Shown here one piece after another: positions 35,761 through 42,800 of a stretch of 64,000 bases of DNA; the stretch's first letter is position 1; each line of letters starts with the position of its first letter. The position numbers were made by a program, and so were the translations under genes. The notes under the pieces are model-generated. The model saw only the letters and a list, made by a program, of their open reading frames with translations, was not told the DNA's origin and did no database searches. The stretch comes from Lientehia sp934351765 (GTDB taxonomy: Bacteria > Bacillota > Clostridia > Lachnospirales > Lachnospiraceae), in assembly GCF_052118925.1 (NCBI RefSeq), contig NZ_JBQKGG010000002.1:186001-250000 (forward strand), written 5' to 3'.

Positions 35761-36702
35761 ATGAATCTTTTGCAGTCCATGAACTATGAGGAATTTTTAG
35801 ACCGGGTACGCACCATGGCCGAACATCGGACCGGTGGAGAAGCCCAGGTTACGATCCGCCCGATCCTGAAAAACAATAATCTGCGGCTGGATGGGCTTCT
35901 GATCCTTTATCCGGGCGAAAACATTTCCCCGGCCTTGTATCTGAACCAGTATTATGCCCGGTATCTTGGCGGCATTCCCATGGAAATGATCCTGGATGAA
36001 ATCTTCGCCACCTATGAATCCTGCCGCTGTCCGGATCGGTTTGATCTGGATCAGCTCCGTGATTTTGATGCCCTGAAAAAACACCTCTCTGTTCGTCTGA
36101 TCAGCCGTTCCGCCAACGAAGCGCTGCTTCAGACCGTTCCCTACATTCCGTTTCTGGATCTGGCGGCTGTTTTTTCTCTTACCATAGACACCGGCTCTCT
36201 CGGTACCTCGACCATCCAGGTCAGAAATGAATACCTGGAATTCTGGGACGTGGACACGGAAGTCCTGTATCGGACTGCCCTGGAAAATCTCCGCAGCCAG
36301 GATGCTCCTGCGTTCTTTCCGCTTTCCTCCCTGGCCGGCTCCTTTGGCGGAGAACAGATTCTTTCCACCGTCTATGTCCTTACAAACCAGACAAAGCTCT
36401 ACGGCGCCGCCTTTCTGCTCTCGAAACGAACTCTGACAGCCTTTGCAGAGCGGCATGGTGATTTTTATATTCTGCCAAGCTCCGTCCATGAAGTGATCCT
36501 GGTTCCCTGCTCCACCGGCTTCTCTCCCGCTTCTCTCCTGGGCATGCTCCGCGATGTAAACCGGACAGATCTGGAAACAGAAGATATTCTTTCCGATAAT
36601 CTTTATGTCTACCGCCGGAACGAACATTCCCTCGGGCTGCTGCTTGTCCATCCCTCAGACAGTGCGAAAAAGGAAACTGCCATCTGTACTGCGGATCATT
36701 GA
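35761..36702 (+). CDS. DUF5688 family protein
   Basis: 313 residues with AGGAGG 6 nt upstream. Begins MNYEEFLDRVRTMAEHRTG and contains NNNLRLDGLLILYPGENISP, SRSANEALLQTVPYIPFLDLAAVF and a C-terminal region DFYILPSSVHEVILVP. This layout matches the DUF5688 proteins found in many Lachnospiraceae, of unknown function. No signal peptide or membrane helix. Plus-strand gene behind tRNA-Arg; the long opposite-strand frame at 35797-36651 is its shadow. Confidence 0.85.
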   Translation: MNLLQSMNYEEFLDRVRTMAEHRTGGEAQVTIRPILKNNNLRLDGLLILYPGENISPALYLNQYYARYLGGIPMEMILDEIFATYESCRCPDRFDLDQLRDFDALKKHLSVRLISRSANEALLQTVPYIPFLDLAAVFSLTIDTGSLGTSTIQVRNEYLEFWDVDTEVLYRTALENLRSQDAPAFFPLSSLAGSFGGEQILSTVYVLTNQTKLYGAAFLLSKRTLTAFAERHGDFYILPSSVHEVILVPCSTGFSPASLLGMLRDVNRTDLETEDILSDNLYVYRRNEHSLGLLLVHPSDSAKKETAICTADH

Positions 36703-36770
36703 AAACCAGCTGAACCATCGTCCTTTTCTTCGATCAGAATCTGTTTGTGTGCGGCTCCCTCACCACATAC

Positions 36771-36798
36771 GAAAGCCGCCCCTTTCGGAACGGCTTTC
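36771..36798. terminator. Weak hairpin between the DUF5688 gene and pnp
   Basis: GAAAGCCG..CGGCTTTC hairpin in the 169-bp convergent gap. Tails are only mildly T-rich (TCTCTCC on plus), so termination activity is uncertain. Confidence 0.4.
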
Positions 36799-36871
36799 TC
36801 TCCGGCCATACAGACCGGTTTTGATTCTGTTATTTTGATTTTATTCTTTTGATTCTGTTTCTTCCGGATGC

Positions 36872-38983
36872 TTATTCTTCCGTCTTTTCTGCTTCCTGCG
36901 CAACATCCTTCATGCTCAGGTTGATTCTTCCCATGCGGTCGATTTCCAGTACCTTAACGGTCACTTCATCACCGATATTCACGACATCCTCAACCTTTGC
37001 AACACGCTTCTGGGACAGCTTGGAGATATGAACAAGACCATCTTTATTGGGAGCCAGCTCCACAAACGCACCGAAGTTCATGATCCGGACAACCTTTCCG
37101 GTAATAATCTCACCGGGCTGTACATCATTAACGATGCGGTTGATAATGGTGATTGCCTTGTTGATCATCTCCTTATCAGTTCCACATACAGATACGGAGC
37201 CATCATCCTCGATGTCGATCTTCACGCCGGTTTCTTCAATAATTTTATTGATAACCTTTCCCTGCTTTCCGACTACATCGCCGATCTTGCTGGGATCGAT
37301 CTGGATCTGGATGATCTTGGGTGCATACTGGCCAACCTCGGCACGGGGCTCTGCGATCACAGGCTTCATAACCTCGTCCAGGATATACAGTCTTGCTTCT
37401 CTTGTACGGGCAATGGCCTCCTCGATGATCGGTCTGGTCAGGCCATGGATCTTGATATCCATCTGGATTGCTGTAATACCCTTATGCGTTCCGGCCACCT
37501 TAAAGTCCATGTCGCCGAAGAAGTCCTCAAGGCCCTGGATATCGGTCAGTACGATGTAATCGTCATCGCTGTCCCCAGTTACCAGGCCACAGGAAATACC
37601 TGCTACGGGAGCTTTGATCGGAACACCGGCTGCCATCAGAGACAGCGTCGATGCACAAACGCTTGCCTGAGATGTAGAACCGTTGGATTCCAGTGTCTCG
37701 GACACGGTACGGATTGCGTAAGGGAATTCCTCCTCGCTGGGCAGTACCGGAAGCAGTGCTCTCTCTGCCAGTGCACCATGACCGATCTCACGGCGTCCCG
37801 GTCCTCTGCTGGGCTTTGTCTCGCCAACGGAGTAGGACGGGAAGTTGTAGTGGTGCATATATCTCTTGGAGGTTTCATTTTCATCAAGGCCGTCTAACTT
37901 CTGGCGTTCAGAAAGAGGAGCCAGGGTGCAGGCATTGAGAATCTGAGTCTGTCCGCGGGTGAACATACCGGAGCCGTGAACTCTGGGCAGGATATCGATC
38001 TCTGCTGCCAGCGGACGAATCTGTGTAATGGCACGGCCATCGGGACGCTTGTGATCCTTTAAGATCATCTTTCTTACAGTCTTCTTCTGATATTTATAGA
38101 GTGCTTCACCGATCACCGGTACCCACTCCGGATGCTCCTCGGCATAGCGAGCCTCCAGCTTGTCGCTCAGATTCCGGATATTCTCCTCACGAACCTGCTT
38201 TACATCGGTAAATACCGCGTTCTCCATTTCTTCTCCGGAGATGGTCTGGGTCATATCATCCCAAAGCTCTGCGGGAACCTCGCAGCTCTCATAGCTGTGC
38301 TTCGGCTTTCCGCACTCTGCCACGATAGTATCAATGAATTTAATAATATCCTGGTTTACTGCATGTGCAGCAAAGATTGCTTCGATCATCTTATCTTCAG
38401 GTACTTCGTTTGCACCGGCCTCGATCATGATAACCTTTTCTCTGGTGGAAGCAACGGTCAGAGCCAGATCAGATACCTTTTTCTGTGCTGCAGTGGGATT
38501 GAATACAAACTCACCATCGATCAGGCCTACCTGTGTGGTGGCAGTCGGACCGTCAAACGGAATATCTGAAATCGATACGGCAATCGCGGAGCCCAGCATC
38601 GCGGTAAGCTCCGGGCTGCACTGAGGATCTACAGACATAACCAGGTTATTTAAGGTTACATCATTGCGGTAATCCTTGGGGAACAGCGGACGCATGGGAC
38701 GGTCAATGACTCTGGCTGTGAGGATCGCATTCTCAGAGGCCTTTCCCTCTCTCCGGTTGAAGCCGCCGGGAATCTTTCCTACGGCATACATTTTTTCTTC
38801 AAATTCAACGCTCAGGGGGAAGAAATCAATTCCCTCTCTGGGCTTGTCAGACGCAGTTGCGGTAGACAGAACTACCGTATCTCCATAGTGCATGAACGCT
38901 GCACCGTTGGCCTGTGCTGCAACACGGCCCACATCAACTGTCAGGGTTCTTCCTGCCAGTTCCATTGAAAAACTCTTATACAT
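36872..38983 (-). CDS. pnp: Polyribonucleotide nucleotidyltransferase (PNPase)
   Basis: 703 residues. Two RNase PH cores (PLSVEFEEKMYAVGKIPGGFNRREG; PSYSVGETKPSRGPGRREIGHG in the second), a helical linker, KH domain (IIQIQIDPSKIGDVVGKQGKVIN) and S1 domain (GEIITGKVVRIMNFGAFVEL) are all intact. It degrades mRNA from the 3' end by phosphorolysis. AAAGGAG ribosome site. Follows rpsO, the usual rpsO-pnp pair, with an 85-nt leader hairpin. Confidence 0.98.
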   Translation of the reverse strand: MYKSFSMELAGRTLTVDVGRVAAQANGAAFMHYGDTVVLSTATASDKPREGIDFFPLSVEFEEKMYAVGKIPGGFNRREGKASENAILTARVIDRPMRPLFPKDYRNDVTLNNLVMSVDPQCSPELTAMLGSAIAVSISDIPFDGPTATTQVGLIDGEFVFNPTAAQKKVSDLALTVASTREKVIMIEAGANEVPEDKMIEAIFAAHAVNQDIIKFIDTIVAECGKPKHSYESCEVPAELWDDMTQTISGEEMENAVFTDVKQVREENIRNLSDKLEARYAEEHPEWVPVIGEALYKYQKKTVRKMILKDHKRPDGRAITQIRPLAAEIDILPRVHGSGMFTRGQTQILNACTLAPLSERQKLDGLDENETSKRYMHHYNFPSYSVGETKPSRGPGRREIGHGALAERALLPVLPSEEEFPYAIRTVSETLESNGSTSQASVCASTLSLMAAGVPIKAPVAGISCGLVTGDSDDDYIVLTDIQGLEDFFGDMDFKVAGTHKGITAIQMDIKIHGLTRPIIEEAIARTREARLYILDEVMKPVIAEPRAEVGQYAPKIIQIQIDPSKIGDVVGKQGKVINKIIEETGVKIDIEDDGSVSVCGTDKEMINKAITIINRIVNDVQPGEIITGKVVRIMNFGAFVELAPNKDGLVHISKLSQKRVAKVEDVVNIGDEVTVKVLEIDRMGRINLSMKDVAQEAEKTEE

Positions 38984-39008
38984 GTCTTTCTCCTTTTGAT
39001 TTTAGTTG

Positions 39009-39093
39009 GGCGGCGTCCATCGAAACTACTGAAAAAGCCAGAATTCCACTCCGATTCTGTTCTTTTCAGTGGTCTCGATTTTAAAGCGCCGCC
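39009..39093 (-). promoter_or_regulatory. Long pnp leader hairpin
   Basis: On the minus strand GGCGGCG..CGCCGCC closes a stem that continues through ATCGA/TCGAT, ACTGAAAA/TTTTCAGT and CAGAAT/ATTCTG with a 9-nt loop. It ends 25 nt before the pnp start codon and has no T-tract, so it is a leader stem, not a terminator. Enterobacterial pnp has an RNase III-cleaved leader stem that mediates PNPase autocontrol; a parallel here is inference. Confidence 0.65.
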
Positions 39094-39126
39094 GGTCGGC
39101 AGTTACATTTCCGGGACTTTACAGCA

Positions 39127-39158
39127 AAGGTCAGGGTGGACTGCTCCACCCTGACCTC
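39127..39158 (-). terminator. Terminator-like hairpin after rpsO
   Basis: Perfect 12-bp stem GGTCAGGGTGGA/TCCACCCTGACC with a 4-nt loop, 16 nt past the rpsO stop; the tail TTTGCTGT is weak, so some read-through into pnp is likely. Confidence 0.75.
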
Positions 39159-39171
39159 TTCAAGTCTCTGA

Positions 39172-39438
39172 TTACTTTCTGATTCCCAGACGAGCAATGA
39201 GGCTACGATATGCTTCAATATCGTTTCTCTTCAGATAATCCAGAAGACCACGTCTCTGACCAACCATCTTTAACAGACCACGTCTGGAATGATGATCTTT
39301 GGGATTTTCCTGAAGATGAGCAGTAAGCTCAACGATTCTTGCTGTCAGGATTGCTACCTGTACTTCCGGTGAACCGGTATCTCCGGGCTTTCTTCCGTAC
39401 TCGTTAATAATTGCTGTTTTCTTTTCCTTGGAAATCAT
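39172..39438 (-). CDS. rpsO: 30S ribosomal protein S15
   Basis: 88 residues, the usual size. Contains YGRKPGDTGSPEVQVAILTARI, LTAHLQENPKDHHSRRGLL and the C-terminal RRGLLDYLKRNDIEAYRSLI, which bind 16S rRNA helices 20-22. AGGAGG 7 nt before the ATG. Its promoter lies in the end of ribF and a leader of about 130 nt precedes it. Confidence 0.98.
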   Translation of the reverse strand: MISKEKKTAIINEYGRKPGDTGSPEVQVAILTARIVELTAHLQENPKDHHSRRGLLKMVGQRRGLLDYLKRNDIEAYRSLIARLGIRK

Positions 39439-39564
39439 TGTTCTTCCTCCTTAAACAAATTGGAACGTTCCCGAACGGAACCTCCGCCGGAATCGCTTCC
39501 TTATGGTCACACCAGATACCAGGCATTGGTTGGAGTTATCCGCACGCTGAGTATCGGCGCATTG

Positions 39565-40446
39565 TCACACCAGAGTAGTATAGCATAAACCAGATGGCTT
39601 GTAAACCACCTTTTCATCGAAATAAAGCCTTGTTTGTTCTCCGGTTTCCAGAATGGCAGGTGCCTCTCCGTTTTCTGTGTGGAGCATCGCCCGGTATTGC
39701 CCTGGCGGCGGCAAAAGCTTTTCTCTCGGAACCGAAATCGTCAATACCCGAACGGTTCTCCCTGCATCTTTGTCTGTATTCCCGTTTTTTTCTCCGGCCA
39801 CCTCCGGCCATCCGTATGGATCGGCACTCCGTGAATCCCACTGCTCTGCATCGATTTCCATCCGTTCCTCGTTCCCGATCATTCCTGTCACCGGATAAGG
39901 ATATCCCAGCAGGTCCACCGCCTGAGAAACTCTTCCTGCCGCGATTTCCTCACGAACTCTGGTACTGCTGATGGCATTTCCATCTGCAGACAGTTCTTTT
40001 TTTAAAACCTCCAGCTCATAGCCGTATTTCGGTGCCAGTGCTTTAAGAAGTGCTGTGTTTCCGCGCCGCTGATACCCGAACCCGAAATCCGGTCCGGTAA
40101 TAATCTTCTTTGCGTGAAGCCCATCTATCAGGATCTGTTCCACAAAGGCTTCCGGCTCCATACGGCAGACAGCCTCCGTAAACGGAAATTCAATCAGAAG
40201 CTCCACACCAAGTGCTTCCATACGCACCCGCTTCTCTTCACTGGTCAAAAGCACCTTCTTTTCGGTCTGCTCCACCACTTCCCTGGGCGGACGGGTAAAC
40301 GTAAACACCGTTTTCGTAAGCCCCTCTGAGGAAAAAAGAGCAGCGATCAGCTTCTGATGGCCCCGGTGGATTCCGTCAAACTTTCCCAGTGTCACCACGG
40401 TGGGCTGTTCCCGGTTAATTCCGGTCTGTCCCGTTATGATCTCCAT
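39565..40446 (-). CDS. ribF: RibF-like FAD synthetase with degenerate riboflavin kinase domain
   Basis: 293 residues from ATG 40446. The N-terminal FMN adenylyltransferase domain is complete: LGKFDGIHRGHQ, GPDFGFGYQRRG and ISSTRVREEIAAG. The C-terminal half, which should carry riboflavin kinase with its GFPTAN and N-G-x-x-P-T motifs, lacks both and is replaced by divergent sequence with an acidic insert (EVAGEKNGNTDKDAG). It may make FAD from FMN only, or the second domain may have another role. Last gene of the rimP-nusA operon, next to truB as usual. Confidence 0.85.
   Translation of the reverse strand: MEIITGQTGINREQPTVVTLGKFDGIHRGHQKLIAALFSSEGLTKTVFTFTRPPREVVEQTEKKVLLTSEEKRVRMEALGVELLIEFPFTEAVCRMEPEAFVEQILIDGLHAKKIITGPDFGFGYQRRGNTALLKALAPKYGYELEVLKKELSADGNAISSTRVREEIAAGRVSQAVDLLGYPYPVTGMIGNEERMEIDAEQWDSRSADPYGWPEVAGEKNGNTDKDAGRTVRVLTISVPREKLLPPPGQYRAMLHTENGEAPAILETGEQTRLYFDEKVVYKPSGLCYTTLV
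39577..39605 (-). promoter_or_regulatory. Promoter for rpsO inside the end of ribF
   Basis: TTTACA-17 bp-TATACT on the minus strand; transcript start near 39570. The leader carries two copies of TCTGGTGTGAC (39564-39574 and 39506-39516) and a short GTTCC..GGAAC hairpin near the ribosome site, suitable for S15 autocontrol but unproven. Confidence 0.65.
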
Positions 40447-40472
40447 AACTCCTCTCCTTTCCTCTTCCTGCA

Positions 40473-41363
40473 TTATAAAAACATCTTCACCGGCCGGTAT
40501 CTTTGAATCTTAGGATCATACTGATAGATCCCGGAAAACCTTCCGTCTGCTGCATAAATCCGAACCAGCCCGTGCTCCGGCGGTTTCACCTCGGTCAGTT
40601 CCTCACATAACAGCGGATTCCCGTTTTCCAGCCGTTTTTCTGCCTCTGAGACCGCCTGAAACAACGGATACTGTGAAAACAGCCTGTCCACCGGCGTCAG
40701 GATTTCCTCCAGCTGCCCCTCGTCCCGGATTTTCTCGATCTGAGACAAGGTATACGCCTCTTCCAGCGTAAACCGCTCAACCCTTGTACGAAGCAGCTTT
40801 TCCATACAGCCGCCGCACCCGAGCTTTCGCCCGATGTCATAACACAGGGTTCGGATATACGTTCCCTTGGAGCAGGTCACTGTCATGGTAACCCGCGGAA
40901 GTGCAATTTCCTCAATCCGGATTTCATGGATCTGAACCGTTCTGGCCTTTCGCTCCACCTCTTTTCCGGCTCTGGCAAGGTCATACAGTTTTTTTCCATT
41001 TATCTTCAAAGCCGAATACATGGGAGGAATCTGGTCATAGCTTCCAGTAAAAGACTGTACTGCTTCCCGCACGTCCTCCTCAGAGGCCGTTACCGGTACC
41101 CGGGCAGTCACTGTCCCTGTGGTATCCTGGGTATCGGTTTCCATTCCCAGTAAAAGCACCGCCTGATATGTTTTGTCTTTGTCCGTCAAAAGCTCGCAGA
41201 CCTTGGTTGCCTTCCCCAGGCAGACAGGAAGGACACCCTCCGCCTCCGGGTCAAGGGTGCCCGTATGTCCGATCTTTTTCTGTTTTAAAATCCCGCGGAG
41301 CTTCGCCACCACATCATGGGAGGTAAAGCCCCGTTCCTTATATACATTAATAAGTCCGTCCAT
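40473..41363 (-). CDS. truB: tRNA pseudouridine-55 synthase TruB
   Basis: 296 residues. GLINVYKERGFTSHDVVAKLR, GHTGTLDPEAEGVLPVCLG (catalytic Asp in TLDP), YDQIPPMYSALKINGKKLYDLAR and CSKGTYIRTLCYDIG are present, with a shortened C-terminal PUA-like region. Makes pseudouridine 55 in the T loop of tRNAs. Operon with nrnA upstream (17-nt gap) and ribF downstream. Confidence 0.97.
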   Translation of the reverse strand: MDGLINVYKERGFTSHDVVAKLRGILKQKKIGHTGTLDPEAEGVLPVCLGKATKVCELLTDKDKTYQAVLLLGMETDTQDTTGTVTARVPVTASEEDVREAVQSFTGSYDQIPPMYSALKINGKKLYDLARAGKEVERKARTVQIHEIRIEEIALPRVTMTVTCSKGTYIRTLCYDIGRKLGCGGCMEKLLRTRVERFTLEEAYTLSQIEKIRDEGQLEEILTPVDRLFSQYPLFQAVSEAEKRLENGNPLLCEELTEVKPPEHGLVRIYAADGRFSGIYQYDPKIQRYRPVKMFL

Positions 41364-41380
41364 AATTCCCGTTTCCTCGT

Positions 41381-42346
41381 CTACCGGAGTCCGGCCTTGA
41401 TGAGCTGCTTTTCGATCTGCTCGGAAAGGTTATTCAGCACATCGTAAGGACTTCCCGCCATAGTACAGCCCGCTGCACGCACATGGCCGCCGCCGCCGAA
41501 ATAAGCTGCAATTCTGCTTACATCAACCACACGGTTGGAACGCATGCTCACCTTGTATTCCTGAGACGCCGTCTCATATAAAAAGATGGCACATTCCACG
41601 CCCTTTGTGATCCGAAGCTGGTCGATGATCCCGTCCAGATCCCTGGTGTCCGCCTCATAATAATCCATAGTTTTCTGACGCAGCACGGAGAATATGCAGA
41701 GACCGTCCATAAACAGCACGCTTTCTTCCAGCATACGCCCCAGAATCCTGTTCTGTTTATAAGTTTTCTCATAAAATGTCCGGTCTATGATCTCAGAGAA
41801 GTTAATTCCCCGCTCGATCAGTTCCCCGGCGATCCGCATGGTTTCCCGCGTGGTGTTGGAATGTTTGAACACACCGGTGTCATGGACAATACCCATATAA
41901 AGACATTCTGCCACCGCTTTATCCACACAGGCGCCGTCCATCAGCGTATACAGGATCTCACAGGTAGCACTCCGGTCAGGACAGATCACCGATTTTCCGG
42001 CATAGCCCTGATTGGTCACATGATGATCCACACAGGCTGTTGCCTCTGCCGTATTAAAATAAGAAACAAACCGTCCAAGCCGTTCTCTGTCGCTGGCATC
42101 CAGCGCGATACACAAATCATACACGCTTCCGTCCTCCGGATCGTGGCTGATCTCTTCCGCGCCATTCAGAAATCCGAAGCAGTCGGAAAACGGCTCCAGA
42201 TACACCTGCACTGCGATTTGGGGATACTTGTTTTTCAGATAGTTTTTCAGTCCCAGGCAGGAGCCAACGCAGTCCCCGTCCGGCCTTACATGGCCAAGGA
42301 TTGCCACATGCTTTGCCTGTTCCAGGATCTCCTCAAAAAAATCCAT
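41381..42346 (-). CDS. nrnA: Bifunctional oligoribonuclease/PAP phosphatase NrnA (DHH/DHHA1)
   Basis: 321 residues. DHH motifs in order: HVRPDGDCVGSCLGL, CIALDASDRERLG, ACVDHHVTNQG and MGIVHDTGVFKHSNT; the DHHA1 domain ends with FGGGGHVRAAGCT. Degrades nanoRNA and removes the 3' phosphate of pAp. The rbfA-nrnA-truB order is typical of Firmicutes. AAGGAG ribosome site. Confidence 0.95.
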   Translation of the reverse strand: MDFFEEILEQAKHVAILGHVRPDGDCVGSCLGLKNYLKNKYPQIAVQVYLEPFSDCFGFLNGAEEISHDPEDGSVYDLCIALDASDRERLGRFVSYFNTAEATACVDHHVTNQGYAGKSVICPDRSATCEILYTLMDGACVDKAVAECLYMGIVHDTGVFKHSNTTRETMRIAGELIERGINFSEIIDRTFYEKTYKQNRILGRMLEESVLFMDGLCIFSVLRQKTMDYYEADTRDLDGIIDQLRITKGVECAIFLYETASQEYKVSMRSNRVVDVSRIAAYFGGGGHVRAAGCTMAGSPYDVLNNLSEQIEKQLIKAGLR

Positions 42347-42366
42347 ACGTGCTCCTTCCTTTTCTT

Positions 42367-42774
42367 TTATTCTTCTTCGCTGTCTGTCTCTTCTTCCGAT
42401 CCGTCCTCCGCTTCTCCGGCCTCCTCACCGACCACCTCATCAATGAGCCTTGTCATATGAACGCCGTACTCAATGGACTGATCCAGGATAAACTTGATCT
42501 CCGGTGTATTCCGAAGGTTTACCGACTTTGCCAGGGCGCGGCGGATATAGCCCTCCGCATTTTTCAGCCCTGCCAGTGTCTCCTTTGCAGCCTCCTCACT
42601 TCCGAGAACACTGATATATGCCTTGCAGCTCTTCAGATCCGGAGCCACATTGACTGCCACCACAGAGGTCATGGGGTGGATCCTGGGATCCTTGACCTCT
42701 GTGCGGATGATATTGCTCAGTTCACGCTGAACCTCGCTGTTGATTCTGATATTTTTAATGCTGTTTTTACGCAT
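42367..42774 (-). CDS. rbfA: 30S ribosome-binding factor RbfA
   Basis: 135 residues: IRINSEVQRELSNIIRTEVKDPRI, VVAVNVAPDLKSCKAYISVLG and the AxG-type kink in RRALAKSVNLRNTPEIKFILD; the C-terminal 25 residues are a highly acidic tail. Needed for late 30S maturation. Immediately downstream of infB. Confidence 0.96.
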   Translation of the reverse strand: MRKNSIKNIRINSEVQRELSNIIRTEVKDPRIHPMTSVVAVNVAPDLKSCKAYISVLGSEEAAKETLAGLKNAEGYIRRALAKSVNLRNTPEIKFILDQSIEYGVHMTRLIDEVVGEEAGEAEDGSEEETDSEEE

Positions 42775-42800
42775 GGTTCACCAATCCCTTTCAGACAACT

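Noticed and set aside
35797..36651. 284-codon minus-strand frame opposite the DUF5688 gene
   Set aside because: It is antisense to a gene with a strong ribosome site and family similarity; its own translation has no recognisable motif.
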